Below, one piece after another: positions 17,970 to 27,513 of a stretch of 64,000 bases of DNA (its first letter is position 1; every line of letters begins with the position of its first letter). Origin of the DNA: Dermabacteraceae bacterium TAE3-ERU27 (GTDB lineage Bacteria; Actinomycetota; Actinomycetes; Actinomycetales; Dermabacteraceae). Location: the NCBI GenBank assembly GCA_019218415.1, contig JAHUUL010000001.1:62001-126000 (forward strand), read 5' to 3'. The notes beneath the pieces are model-generated. The model was not told where the DNA came from. It did not search any database and saw nothing but the letters and a program-made list of their open reading frames with translations. The position numbers and the translations under genes were made by a program.

Positions 17970-18548
17970 ATGACGAAGAAGATCAGTGTCCTGGTAGGCA
18001 GCCTGCGCCGTGCTTCCGTGGCGCGCAAGATCGCCCTGAACGTGATCGACATGTTCCCGGAGGGTTACGAGGCAGAAATCGTAGAGATCGGCGATCTGCC
18101 CCTTTACGACTTCGATTACGACGATCCGGAAGTTACCGACAAGCCGACCCCGGAGTCCTACACCCGTTTCCGCGAGCAGCTGAAGGCCTCCGACGGCGTG
18201 CTGTTCGTGACCTCGGAGAACAACCGCACCATCCCGGCCTGCCTGAAGAACGCGGTGGACATCGTCTCGAAGCCGAACGCCGACGTGGCCTGGATGAACC
18301 TGCCGGGCGGCATTATCAGCCACTCGATTGGCCGTATGGGTGGCTACAGCGCGCACAAGAACCTGCGTCTCGCGCTGTCCTACTTCGCGATGCCGCTGAC
18401 CGGTCAGCCGGAGGTGTTCCTTGGCAACTCGCACGACCTGATCGACGAGGAAGGCAAGCTCAACAACGAATCGACCATCAACTTCCTGAAGCGCTACCTG
18501 GGCGTCTTCTGCAAGCTGGTTGAGGACAACCCGCGCGACAAGGCCTGA
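17970..18548 (+). CDS. NADPH-dependent FMN reductase family protein
   Basis: A 192-residue flavodoxin-like oxidoreductase. The phosphate-binding loop VLVGSLRRASVARKIALNV holds FMN, and the SENNRTIPACLKNAVDIV segment matches the PEYNxSIPGxLKNAID motif of the SsuE/azoreductase/chromate reductase group. It reduces flavins, quinones or azo compounds with NAD(P)H in the cytoplasm; the natural substrate is unknown. The ATG at 17970 is preceded by GGAGGA with nine bases of spacing. A strong terminator follows at 18577-18609, so it is probably a single-gene unit. Confidence 0.87.
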   Translation: MTKKISVLVGSLRRASVARKIALNVIDMFPEGYEAEIVEIGDLPLYDFDYDDPEVTDKPTPESYTRFREQLKASDGVLFVTSENNRTIPACLKNAVDIVSKPNADVAWMNLPGGIISHSIGRMGGYSAHKNLRLALSYFAMPLTGQPEVFLGNSHDLIDEEGKLNNESTINFLKRYLGVFCKLVEDNPRDKA

Positions 18549-18576
18549 GTTTAAAGCCTGAGTTTAGGCTCTGTGA

Positions 18577-18609
18577 GGGTGGGGCTGGCCGTCAGGCCGC
18601 CCCACCCTT
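18577..18609 (+). terminator. Intrinsic terminator after the FMN reductase gene
   Basis: A 10-bp stem AGGGTGGGGC/GCCCCACCCT is extended by an inner GGCC/GGCC stem with a GTCA loop. A T-rich run (TTCGCTTTT) follows directly on the + strand. Confidence 0.85.
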
Positions 18610-18691
18610 TCGCTTTTGCGTTGCCTTTTCGTGTTTGTTTAGCGGCAAGGTTTGCGTAGTCTCTACCTAACCCGTCTCGTTTGGAGGAACC

Positions 18692-19267
18692 GTGAACCAC
18701 ATCGCCGCCCGCGCCGCTGCCGCGGCCGCACTCCTGCTGTGCACCGGTTGCATCGCGCCTTCCTCCTATGACGGTGCCAAAGAAGCCGCGCCCGCTTCCT
18801 CTCCCGCCACCCAGGCAAATGAGCAGGCGAACGGAGGAACCGCCCCCGCAGGAAACAGCCCGGAGCGGGGATCAACCGGCGATAAGTCGGCGCCTGCGCA
18901 GGCAACCCCCAAGACCAGCGTCGATGAGGTATCTAAGAGTTCCCAGGACGGTTCCCGCCAGCCCCTCGATCCGAAGCTGATCGCGGAATCCTGCACGAAC
19001 GAGGGCACGTACCGCATGGAGCTGAACAGCTCCGTTGCCACCCCGGAAATACCGAAGATAGATGGCAAGACCCTGACCCTGACCTACACGGGCAGTTCGC
19101 AGGGGACCGGGAACTCCGCCGTGGCGCATTTCGACGCGAGCATCGACGGCATGGCCGCGCAGGAGATCGCTGCCCCGCTGGGTGATCTCGCGAGCGTCGG
19201 CCCCTGGACTTTCACGCCCACCAGCATCTGCGCCGACAATGTCGAGTTCGACGTAGTAAACAGGTAA
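18692..19267 (+). CDS. Putative lipoprotein of unknown function
   Basis: A 191-residue secreted protein. The GTG start at 18692 follows GGAGGAACC. The N-terminus is a lipoprotein signal peptide (basic start, Ala/Leu-rich core, lipobox LCTGC near residue 20), so it should be anchored outside the plasma membrane. Residues ~25-85 are a Pro/Ser/Thr/Ala-rich linker. The C-terminal ~95 residues look folded, with two cysteines (ESCTNEG and SICADN) that could form a disulfide. I recognise no named domain; the all-beta appearance suggests a small binding domain. Confidence 0.75.
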   Translation: MNHIAARAAAAAALLLCTGCIAPSSYDGAKEAAPASSPATQANEQANGGTAPAGNSPERGSTGDKSAPAQATPKTSVDEVSKSSQDGSRQPLDPKLIAESCTNEGTYRMELNSSVATPEIPKIDGKTLTLTYTGSSQGTGNSAVAHFDASIDGMAAQEIAAPLGDLASVGPWTFTPTSICADNVEFDVVNR

Positions 19268-19295
19268 CCCGCCCCGTCCTGTCTAGAATGTCCCG

Positions 19296-20615
19296 GTGAG
19301 CCGCAGCGACCTTTCCGATAGACAACTTCTGCGCACCCTGGCGCTGCCTATCTACCTGCCTACCCTGGCGCATTCGTCTTCCGCCTCGGCCATTTTTCCC
19401 GCCGTCCCGCTGCTCGCGCGCGAGCTGGGGTTTAGCGTTCCGGAGGCCGCCGCCATCGCGCTGATCGGCGGCGTCATCGGTTTTGTCGGCCCCATCCCCA
19501 TGGGCGCTTTGATGGCGCGAATTGGCGAGCGCAACGCACTGGTCTGGTCCGGTTTCGCCATTGTGCTGCTGCACCTGGGCGGCTGGTGGCTTTCCGCGCA
19601 CGCCGCGCAGACCCCCCTTGAGCAGGGCCTGTTGCTGCTCTACCTGCTGGTGTTTTCCGTGCTGCTGCAGGCGTGGATTCTGGGTAGGCAAACGTTTATG
19701 GGCACCGCCCTGCCTAACCATTTGCGGGCGCGGGGCATGACCACGCTGGGCGGGATGCTGCGCATCGGGCAGGTGGCCGGCCCGATGCTGGCGGGAATGG
19801 TGATAGCCGCCTGGGGTTCCGCGAGCGTCTTTTTGTTTTCTTCCCTCGTCATGTTGGGCGCCACCCTGCTGGTGACGGCCTTCATGCCCCCCATCCCGGT
19901 CGCGGCGGCCGACTCGGGCGCGGCGGCACCCACCTCCGGTAGCTGGCGGCGCGATCCCTCCCCGTACGCCCCCGGCAGACCGGCCCTGGTCACGATGGTG
20001 ATGGTGGGGCTGGGAGTGATGGCGCTACAGGTGGTGCGCGAATCTCGCAGCACGGTGCTGCCGCTGCTGGGGCGCGCCATGGGGCTGCCGGACGAAACGA
20101 TCTATTTCGTGTTCGGGGTGTCTGCCGCGGTAGAGGTGCTGCTGTTCGCGCCCGCCGGTTCGATAATGGCTCGCTGGGGCCGCACCGCGGTCATGCTTCC
20201 CTGCTATCTGCTGGTCGGTTTGGGGTATGGCCTGATGCCGCTTCTGTGGCCGCACGGGATACTCTCCCCCATCGCCGCTTTCACTCTCTGTGCGGTATTG
20301 ATCGCCGTCGGTAACGGTTTCTCCGCCGGTTTCGTGATGACCCTCGGGATCGATCTTTCGCCCCTGCGCAACCGGGGCCTGCACATCAGCCGCTGGAACA
20401 CGATCCTGGGCGCGGGACGCATGGTGGCCCCCGTCATCGCGTCCTCTGCTGCCGCCCTAGCCGGGATCGCCTGGTCGGGCGCCGCGATAGGCGCGCTCTG
20501 CGGCGTGAGCGGCCTATGGCTGCTGCGCCTGCTGCCCAGGGTCACGCCGCCCCCGCCCTCCGGCCCGTTCCGGCCCCGCAGCCTGGCCCCAACCACCCCG
20601 GAGAATCCCGCTTAG
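19296..20615 (+). CDS. MFS transporter
   Basis: A 439-residue major facilitator protein with about twelve hydrophobic segments in two halves, separated by a proline- and arginine-rich cytoplasmic loop near residues 205-235. Typical loop motifs are seen, such as GALMARIGERNALVWSGF between segments 2 and 3 and the related SIMARWGRTAVMLPCYL in the second half. It probably exports a small molecule, but the substrate is unknown. GTG 19296 is the first plausible start, 28 bases after the lipoprotein stop, so the two genes may be co-transcribed. It ends 71 bases before rlmC. Confidence 0.85.
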   Translation: MSRSDLSDRQLLRTLALPIYLPTLAHSSSASAIFPAVPLLARELGFSVPEAAAIALIGGVIGFVGPIPMGALMARIGERNALVWSGFAIVLLHLGGWWLSAHAAQTPLEQGLLLLYLLVFSVLLQAWILGRQTFMGTALPNHLRARGMTTLGGMLRIGQVAGPMLAGMVIAAWGSASVFLFSSLVMLGATLLVTAFMPPIPVAAADSGAAAPTSGSWRRDPSPYAPGRPALVTMVMVGLGVMALQVVRESRSTVLPLLGRAMGLPDETIYFVFGVSAAVEVLLFAPAGSIMARWGRTAVMLPCYLLVGLGYGLMPLLWPHGILSPIAAFTLCAVLIAVGNGFSAGFVMTLGIDLSPLRNRGLHISRWNTILGAGRMVAPVIASSAAALAGIAWSGAAIGALCGVSGLWLLRLLPRVTPPPPSGPFRPRSLAPTTPENPA

Positions 20616-20686
20616 GCCGGGTGAGCTGCCCTGCATACCCCGCGATAGCGGCATTTCGGGGGCGCGGCGCCGCCTAAACTTACCGG

Positions 20687-21823
20687 GTGGACTGTACCCA
20701 TTACGCCGCGGGCGACTGCACCTCGTGCACGCTGCTGCCCGTGCCCTACCCGGATCAGGTTTCCCTGGTGGACGCGCGCCTGCGCGAGCTGCTGGGGCCC
20801 TTTCTGGCCCGCGACGGCGAATGGTTACCCCCGGCACTAAGCGCCACCTCCCGTTTCCGCAACAAGGCAAAACTGGTGGTGAGCGGGGATGCGTCGGCCC
20901 CGATCCTGGGGCTGCGCGGGGTGGAATTGACCGACTGTCCCCTCTATCCAGCAGCCATTACCGCCGCCGTGGAACCGATCCGGGAACTGATCCGCCGCGC
21001 ACAGTTGCCGCCCTACGATCCCGCAAGGCACCGGGGCGAGCTGCGGCACGTGCTGATCACCGCCTCCCCCGACGGTGGCCTGCTGATCCGTTTCGTGCTG
21101 CGCACCGAGAAGCCGCTGCCGCGCATCCGGGAACACTTGCCGCGTCTGCTGTCGGCGCTACCGGAGACGGAGGTGTTCAGCTGCAACCTGCACCCGGAAC
21201 GGGTTGCCACGCTGGAGGGCCCGCGCGAGGTCATGCTGCACGGCGACACCCTGCTCATGCGGCTCAGCCTGGGCGGCGGCGAACTGCCGCTGCATCTGCG
21301 CCCGCGCTCCTTCTTCCAGACCAACACGCAGGTGGCGCAGGCCCTCTACACGCAGGTGGCCGACTGGGTGGGGCGGGTTGCCCCGGTGTCCGTGTGGGAT
21401 CTGTTTTGCGGGGTGGGCGGTTTCGCGCTGGCGTGCGCCAGCCTGCCCGGTGGCGGCCCGCGCGAGATTACTGGGGTGGAGGTGAGCGAGGAGGCCATCG
21501 CATCGGCCCGACGCAGCGCCCGCGAGCTGGGAGTGAGTGCCGACTTTTTCGCGACCGACGCCCGCGCCTGGCTGGGAGAGCAGGAAAATGCCGCGGAAAT
21601 GGTGATCGTGAACCCGCCCCGGCGCGGCATCGGCAAGGAATCCACCGACTTCTTTAACCGGGTGCTACCCGCGCACCTGGTTTATTCGAGCTGCAATCCG
21701 CAGAGTCTGGCGCGCGATCTGGCGCGCATGCCCGGCTACCGCATCAGCGCGGGCAGGCTTTTCGATATGTTTCCTCACACCGACCACGCGGAAGTGGCCG
21801 TGTTACTAACCCGCCTTCCTTGA
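20687..21823 (+). CDS. rlmC: 23S rRNA (uracil-747-C5)-methyltransferase
   Basis: A 378-residue member of the TrmA/RlmC/RlmD family. The N-terminus MDCTHYAAGDCTSCTLLPVP aligns in style with E. coli RlmC and carries three cysteines of the [4Fe-4S] cluster, with the fourth in LTDCPLYP near residue 87. The C-terminal SAM domain has VWDLFCGVGGFALACAS, the catalytic region VIVNPPRRGIG, and YSSCNPQSLARDL with the nucleophilic cysteine. It methylates U747 of 23S rRNA, or its actinobacterial equivalent. There is no TRAM domain, which separates it from RlmD. It starts at GTG 20687. Confidence 0.9.
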   Translation: MDCTHYAAGDCTSCTLLPVPYPDQVSLVDARLRELLGPFLARDGEWLPPALSATSRFRNKAKLVVSGDASAPILGLRGVELTDCPLYPAAITAAVEPIRELIRRAQLPPYDPARHRGELRHVLITASPDGGLLIRFVLRTEKPLPRIREHLPRLLSALPETEVFSCNLHPERVATLEGPREVMLHGDTLLMRLSLGGGELPLHLRPRSFFQTNTQVAQALYTQVADWVGRVAPVSVWDLFCGVGGFALACASLPGGGPREITGVEVSEEAIASARRSARELGVSADFFATDARAWLGEQENAAEMVIVNPPRRGIGKESTDFFNRVLPAHLVYSSCNPQSLARDLARMPGYRISAGRLFDMFPHTDHAEVAVLLTRLP

Positions 21824-21909
21824 CGGCTCTTGCGGACGGGCGTAGAACGGGAAGCCAGAGACCGCCCGGCTTACACCGAGCGACGCAATGCGTAATTTGA
21901 GGAGCAGTA

Positions 21910-23649
21910 ATGGCTATGAACTACGCCCGACAACTGGTAGATACGCTGTCGCGTCTGGGGGTTAAACGCATCTACGGCCTGGTCGGAGACAGCCTGAACC
22001 CGGTAGTGGACGCCGTGAGCGCATCGGATATCGAATGGGTACACGTACGTAATGAGGAAGCCGCCGCTTTCGCCGCGGGCGCGGAATCACTGCTGACCGG
22101 CGAGCTGGCCGTGTGCGCCGGTTCCTGCGGGCCCGGCAATACCCACCTGTTGCAGGGCCTGTACGACTCGCACCGCAACGGCGCGAAGGTGCTGGCGCTG
22201 GCCAGCCACATTCCGAGCACCCAGATCGGTTCCATGTTTTTCCAGGAGACGCACCCGGAAAAGATTTTCGCGGAATGTTCGGGCTATTGCGAAATGGTGA
22301 ACTCCGCGCTGCAGGGTGCCTCCGTTTTGCATAACGCGATTCAGTCGACCCTGGCCGGAAACGGCGTTTCCGTGCTGGTGCTGCCCGGCGATATCGCCAC
22401 CCAGGACGCCGCAAAGAACACCCCGCTGGAGGGCAGCTTCGTACGCGAAGCCCCCACCGTGCACCCGCACCCCGCCGCCGTGCGCCGCCTGGCCGACGCC
22501 CTCAACTCCGCCCGGAAGGTGACGCTGTTCTGCGGCGCGGGCTGCAACGACGCCCGCACCGAGGTGCTGGCCCTGGCCGAAAAGTTGAAAGCCCCCGTCG
22601 GCCACGCCTTCGGCGGCAAAATGACCTTGCAGTACGACAACCCCTACGACGTCGGCATGTCGGGCCTGCTCGGATACGGCGCCTGCCACGATGCCGCTTT
22701 CGAGGCGGACGTTTTCGTCATGCTCGGCACCGACTTCCCCTACACCTCGTATCTCCCCTCTAGCCAGGTGGCGCAGGTGGACGTAAACGGCGCGCACATC
22801 GGCCGCCGCTGCCCCGTAGAATACCCGGTGGTAGGCGATGTTGCGGCGACCATCAACGCGCTGCTGCCGCTGCTAGAGGAAAAACGCGACCGTTCGTTCC
22901 TGGACAAGCAGCTGCGTAACCACGAAAAGAAGCTGAGCCGCGTGGTGGAGGCGTACACCAAGAACGTCGAAAAGCACACGCCGATTCACCCCGAATTCCT
23001 GGCCGCGCAGCTTAACCAGTTGGCCGACGAAGACGCGGTGTTCACGGTGGATACCGGCATGTGCAACGTCTGGGCCGCCCGCTACATCACGAACCCAACC
23101 GGCCGCCGCGCCATGATCGGCTCGTTCCGGCACGGCACGATGGCAAACGCGCTGCCCCACGCGATCGGCGCGCAGGCAGCAAACCGTGACCGCCAGGTGA
23201 TCTCGATGTCGGGCGACGGCGGCCTGGGCATGCTGATGGGCGAACTGCTCACGGTGAAGCTGCATAATCTGCCGACCAAGATCGTGGTCTTTAACAACTC
23301 CTCGCTCGGCATGGTAAAGCTGGAGATGCTGGTGGAGGGCATGCCGGCGTTCGGCACCGACCACGAGGCGGTCGATTACGCGAAGATCGCCGAAGGGGTG
23401 GGGATCCCGCACGTGCGCATCACCGATCCGGCCACGCTGCCGCGCGACCTCAAACGCGCCCTGGAAATGCCCGGCCCGGTCCTGATCGACGTGGTTACCG
23501 ATCCCGACGCTCTCTCGATCCCACCGGACATCACCATCGAACAGCTGCTCGGCTTCTCGAAGTCGGCCATGCGCACCGTGCTCGACGGCGGCGTGGGCGA
23601 GATGATCGACATGGCGCGCACCAACCTGCGCAACATTCCGCGCCCGTAA
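21910..23649 (+). CDS. poxB: Pyruvate dehydrogenase (quinone)/pyruvate oxidase
   Basis: A 579-residue thiamine-diphosphate enzyme of the PoxB/acetolactate synthase superfamily. The N-terminal domain has KRIYGLVGDSLNPVVDAV and the catalytic glutamate in VRNEEAAAFAAGAE. The central FAD domain is followed by the TPP motif GDGGLGMLMGELLTV with FNNSSLGMVKLEM. It decarboxylates pyruvate to acetate and CO2 and passes electrons to menaquinone at the membrane. The overall length matches E. coli PoxB (572). The ATG at 21910 follows GAGGAG. A perfect 15-bp hairpin after the stop makes it monocistronic. Confidence 0.9.
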   Translation: MAMNYARQLVDTLSRLGVKRIYGLVGDSLNPVVDAVSASDIEWVHVRNEEAAAFAAGAESLLTGELAVCAGSCGPGNTHLLQGLYDSHRNGAKVLALASHIPSTQIGSMFFQETHPEKIFAECSGYCEMVNSALQGASVLHNAIQSTLAGNGVSVLVLPGDIATQDAAKNTPLEGSFVREAPTVHPHPAAVRRLADALNSARKVTLFCGAGCNDARTEVLALAEKLKAPVGHAFGGKMTLQYDNPYDVGMSGLLGYGACHDAAFEADVFVMLGTDFPYTSYLPSSQVAQVDVNGAHIGRRCPVEYPVVGDVAATINALLPLLEEKRDRSFLDKQLRNHEKKLSRVVEAYTKNVEKHTPIHPEFLAAQLNQLADEDAVFTVDTGMCNVWAARYITNPTGRRAMIGSFRHGTMANALPHAIGAQAANRDRQVISMSGDGGLGMLMGELLTVKLHNLPTKIVVFNNSSLGMVKLEMLVEGMPAFGTDHEAVDYAKIAEGVGIPHVRITDPATLPRDLKRALEMPGPVLIDVVTDPDALSIPPDITIEQLLGFSKSAMRTVLDGGVGEMIDMARTNLRNIPRP

Positions 23650-23665
23650 CCAGAGAACGCGACCT

Positions 23666-23707
23666 ACACGGGGGCCGAGGCACCGACGAGTACCTCGGCC
23701 CCCGTGT
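23666..23707 (+). terminator. Strong hairpin terminator after poxB
   Basis: A perfect 15-bp inverted repeat, ACACGGGGGCCGAGG and CCTCGGCCCCCGTGT, with a 12-base loop, lies 16 bases past the poxB stop. Only a short T-run follows (ATTTCCG). Confidence 0.85.
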
Positions 23708-23846
23708 ATTTCCGAAAAGTTGGGGTGTGAGGTTACGCCCGCGTTCGGGAAGCGCCCGCGCGGCACCTTTAAGGCAACTACCATTACTAATGGGGTATTC
23801 CCCTCATCTCCCCTGATTTTTAGATAGCGCGAGGCCCGCCGTATTC

Positions 23847-25676
23847 ATGCTGCAAACGATTAAACGCTTCCTGGAACTCATCCGCCCGATCCGGTGGCGT
23901 ATTTTGGCCGGCACCATTACCGCGCTCGGATCGGCCCTCACCGCCCTCGCCATCCCGCAGGTCTTGCAGCGTCTGGTGGAATCTTTCCGGCTCAGCCCGT
24001 CCACCACCGTCGTATTCACCGCCGCCGCGCTGGTTTTGGGGCTCGGCCTGCTGGAAGCGGGGCTGCTCTGGATACGCCGCCTCTTCTCTGCCGGACCGGC
24101 TACCGGCCTGGAACGGGATATGCGGGTGGAGCTGTTCTCTTACCTGCAGCGCCTGCCCGTCGGGTTCCACGACGCCTGGGGCTCCGGCCAGCTACTTTCG
24201 CGCGCGATGAGCGATATCGGACAGATTCGCCGCTGGGTGGCTTTCGGCCTAATCATGTGGATCACCAGCACCCTCACCACCGTGGTTGGGGTCGCACTGC
24301 TCGCGTTCGCTAACCCGCTGCTGGCGCTCGTGTTCCTGTGCGGCATGCTGCCGCTCGGCTATCTGGCGTATTCGTTCGTGGCCACGTTCCAGCATCTGAG
24401 CCGCCTCGCGCAGGACCAGGCGGGCGATCTGGCGACCACGGTCGAACAGTCCGTGCAGGGTATTCGCGTGCTCAAGGCGTTCGGGCGCGGCGGACACGCC
24501 CTAGAGGGATTCCTGGAGCAGGCAGACGAACTGCGCTCCACCGAGATTCGTAAGGCCACCGCCACCGCACGTTTCGATGCGGGAGTGATCCTGTTGCCGG
24601 GGCTGACTCTCGGCGTCTGCCTGTTCCTAGGCCTGCACTTCGTGGCCTCCGGCAGCATGAACGTGGGCGAACTTGCCGGATTCTTCGCCACAGCAGCGAT
24701 CGTGGAGGGCCCGGTGCGCATGATCGGCATGCTATTTGGCCAGGCCATCGGCATGAAAACAGCCCTCGATCGCGTGGATGAAGTGCTCGATGCCCCCGTC
24801 ACCATTACCGACCCGGAATCCCCCCGCGAACTGGCTGCGCCGCGCGGAGAGGTGGAGCTGCGTGACGTCAGCTTCCACTACCCGGACGCGCGCGGCGGGC
24901 AGGTCGGCCTGCTCAGCGGCGTAAACCTGCACATTCGCCCCGGCGAAACCATGGCCCTGGTGGGCGTAACCGGATCCGGTAAATCCACGCTGCTGGAACT
25001 TATCCCGCGCCTGTACGACGTCACCGCAGGGGCCGTGCTGATAGACGGCGTGGATGTGCGCGATATGCGCCTGGCCGACTTGCGCAGCATGATTTCGGTG
25101 GCTTTCGAGGACGCCACGCTGTTCTCGGACACGGTGCGCCGCAACGTGCTCTTGGGCGCGCCCTGGCCCTGCGCAGCCGACGGCACGCCGCTGCCCGAAG
25201 CGGCGGGACGCGAAAAGCTTGAGGAAAGCCTGAAGCTGGCACTGGCCACCGCCGATGCGAACTTCGCCTACGACCTGCCGCAGGGGCTGGACACACCCAT
25301 CGGCGAAGAGGGCATGTCCCTCTCCGGCGGTCAGCGCCAGCGCCTCGCCCTGGCCCGCGCCATCGCTGCCGCCCCGAGCGTGCTGCTGCTGGACGATCCG
25401 CTGTCGGCCCTCGACACCAAGACCGAGGAAAGGGTTACGGAAAGCCTGCGCCGAGTGCTGGAGAAAACCACCACCCTGATCGTCGCCCACCGCACCTCCA
25501 CCGTTTCCCTGGCCGACAGGGTGGCGGTGCTGGACGAGGGCCGCATCGTGGCGGTCGGCACGCACGACGAACTCATGCACACCTCCGAGCGTTACCGCTT
25601 CATCATGGCGAACCTGCAGGAAGAGGCCGCCAACAACCGCAACATCAACGAATACGCACGGGAGGGCAAGCAGTGA
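23847..25676 (+). CDS. Heterodimeric ABC exporter, subunit 1 (degenerate-site half)
   Basis: A 609-residue permease-ATPase fusion with six membrane segments (to ~residue 310) and a C-terminal ATPase domain. Walker A is GVTGSGKST and the signature is canonical (LSGGQRQRLALARA). The residue after Walker B is Asp (LLLDDPLSALD) where active subunits have Glu, so this half should not hydrolyse ATP efficiently at its own site. That is the known pattern of asymmetric exporters such as TM287/288 and BmrCD. The H-loop is present (VAHRTST). It overlaps the next gene by four bases (GTGA), so the two subunits are made together. It probably exports drugs, lipids or peptides. Confidence 0.88.
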   Translation: MLQTIKRFLELIRPIRWRILAGTITALGSALTALAIPQVLQRLVESFRLSPSTTVVFTAAALVLGLGLLEAGLLWIRRLFSAGPATGLERDMRVELFSYLQRLPVGFHDAWGSGQLLSRAMSDIGQIRRWVAFGLIMWITSTLTTVVGVALLAFANPLLALVFLCGMLPLGYLAYSFVATFQHLSRLAQDQAGDLATTVEQSVQGIRVLKAFGRGGHALEGFLEQADELRSTEIRKATATARFDAGVILLPGLTLGVCLFLGLHFVASGSMNVGELAGFFATAAIVEGPVRMIGMLFGQAIGMKTALDRVDEVLDAPVTITDPESPRELAAPRGEVELRDVSFHYPDARGGQVGLLSGVNLHIRPGETMALVGVTGSGKSTLLELIPRLYDVTAGAVLIDGVDVRDMRLADLRSMISVAFEDATLFSDTVRRNVLLGAPWPCAADGTPLPEAAGREKLEESLKLALATADANFAYDLPQGLDTPIGEEGMSLSGGQRQRLALARAIAAAPSVLLLDDPLSALDTKTEERVTESLRRVLEKTTTLIVAHRTSTVSLADRVAVLDEGRIVAVGTHDELMHTSERYRFIMANLQEEAANNRNINEYAREGKQ

Positions 25677-27475
25677 GCGTGCAGGAAGACGCTTTCGATA
25701 CCCAGACGGTGGATAACCGGGCTGCGCGCAAGCGTTCGCTGCGACTGCTGAAGTCCCTGGCCAGGCCGCTGCGCTGGCAGCTGGTCGGGCTGGCCTTCAT
25801 GGTGATCGCCAGCCAGCTCACCCTGGCCGCCGGCCCCTGGCTGATCGCGGAGGGAATCGATACCGCACTGCCCGCCCTGATGGCGGGTCACGAGGCCCCC
25901 GCCATCTGGATTTCTGCCGGCTATCTACTGATCACCTGCCTGGCCACCTTCTTCACCTACGCGCTGGTACGTACCTCTACCGTGCTGGGCCAGCAGATGC
26001 TGCTGGAACTGCGCAGGCGCGTCTTTAGGCATACCCAGCGGCTCAGCCTGGAGTTCCACGAGCACTACACGTCGGGGCGCGTGATTTCGCGCCAGACCTC
26101 CGACATGGAGACGCTGCGGGAGCTGCTCGAGTTCGGCCTGCGCGCGTTCGCCGGGTCGGTACTGGCGATGGTGTTCACGGCCGCTTCGATTCTGCTGCTG
26201 GACCTCCCCACGGGTCTGCTCATGCTGGCGATGCTGCTCCCGGCACTGCCGCTCACCATCTGGTTCCAGCGCGCCTCCCGCGAGGGTTTTCGCAACATGC
26301 GCACCTATTCGGCGCGCCTGATCGTTTCCTTCGTGGAAACGTTCGGTGGTATCCGGGCCGTGCAGGTGTTTCGCAAGGAGAAGCGCAACCTGGAGGAATA
26401 CAGCCAGGTGGCGAGCGATTACCGGGACGCCACGCTGCGCACCATCATGGTGTTCGGCATTTACCAGCCTCTGCTGCGGCTGATCGGTGCCGGCACCATC
26501 GCGGCGATCCTGCTGCTGGGCGGCTACCGGGTGCTGGACGGCAACATGGAAGTGGGTGTGCTGCTGGCCCTGGTGCTGTACGCACGCCGTTTCTTCCAGC
26601 CGATCGACGAAATCGCAAACGTCTACAACTCCCTGCAGTCCGCCGTGGCTGCGCTGGAAAAGATTTCCGGCCTGCTGGAACAGGAGCCGACGGTAAAGGA
26701 ACCCGAGGCTCCGGCGGAGCTGACCCACGCGCGCGGAGACATCCGGTTCGAGGACGTCTCCTTCCGTTACGCCCCGGACGCACCCCTGGTGTTAAAGCCG
26801 TTTGATCTGCATATCCCCGCCGGGCAAACCGTCGCTCTGGTAGGCCAGACGGGCGCGGGCAAATCCACCCTGGCCAAGCTGGTTTCGCGCTTCTACGACG
26901 TGAGCGGCGGCAGCCTGAAGCTGGACGGCATCGACGTGCGCGATATTTCCGCCGAGGATCTGCACCGTAACGTGGTGATGGTGACCCAGGAGGCGTACCT
27001 GTTCAGCGGTACCGTCGGCGAAAACATCGCCCTGGGCAGGCCGGATGCCTCCCTGGAGGACATTCGCCTGGCGGCCCGCGCCATCGGGGCGCAGCGTTTC
27101 ATCGAGGATCTGCCGGATGGCTATGACACGGACGTGAACAAGCGCGGCGGGCGGGTTTCCGCCGGGCAGCGGCAGCTGATCTCTTTCGCGCGGGCGTTCC
27201 TGGCGAACCCGGCGGTGCTGATCCTGGACGAGGCTACGTCGTCCCTGGATATTCCCTCGGAGCGGCTGGTGCAGGAGGGGCTGACCAAGCTGCTTGGCAA
27301 CCGCACCGCGCTGATCATCGCGCACCGGCTTTCCACCGTGATGATCGCCGACCGCGTGCTCGTGGTTGGCGGCGGAGGCATCCTGGAGGACGGTAGCCCG
27401 CAGGAACTAATCGCCCGCGGCGGCCAGTTCGCCGCCCTCTACCAGGCCTGGCAGGACTCGCTGAAAGAGGGCTGA
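25673..27475 (+). CDS. Heterodimeric ABC exporter, subunit 2 (catalytic half)
   Basis: A 600-residue partner of the preceding gene. Membrane domain to ~residue 325 with RRRVFRHTQRLSLEFHEHY in the first coupling region. The ATPase domain has Walker A GQTGAGKST, Walker B with the catalytic Glu (VLILDEATSSLD) and H-loop IAHRLST. The signature loop reads VSAGQRQL instead of LSGGQ, so the composite site formed with the Walker motifs of subunit 1 is doubly degenerate while the other site is intact. GTG 25673 overlaps the previous stop. It converges on argE with only 38 bases between the stops, where a weak ACCCCG/CGGGGT hairpin lies. Confidence 0.88.
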   Translation: MSVQEDAFDTQTVDNRAARKRSLRLLKSLARPLRWQLVGLAFMVIASQLTLAAGPWLIAEGIDTALPALMAGHEAPAIWISAGYLLITCLATFFTYALVRTSTVLGQQMLLELRRRVFRHTQRLSLEFHEHYTSGRVISRQTSDMETLRELLEFGLRAFAGSVLAMVFTAASILLLDLPTGLLMLAMLLPALPLTIWFQRASREGFRNMRTYSARLIVSFVETFGGIRAVQVFRKEKRNLEEYSQVASDYRDATLRTIMVFGIYQPLLRLIGAGTIAAILLLGGYRVLDGNMEVGVLLALVLYARRFFQPIDEIANVYNSLQSAVAALEKISGLLEQEPTVKEPEAPAELTHARGDIRFEDVSFRYAPDAPLVLKPFDLHIPAGQTVALVGQTGAGKSTLAKLVSRFYDVSGGSLKLDGIDVRDISAEDLHRNVVMVTQEAYLFSGTVGENIALGRPDASLEDIRLAARAIGAQRFIEDLPDGYDTDVNKRGGRVSAGQRQLISFARAFLANPAVLILDEATSSLDIPSERLVQEGLTKLLGNRTALIIAHRLSTVMIADRVLVVGGGGILEDGSPQELIARGGQFAALYQAWQDSLKEG

Positions 27476-27513
27476 CCCCGCCCCTGCACGGGGTGCGAGT
27501 CGGTGCGCTCCGG

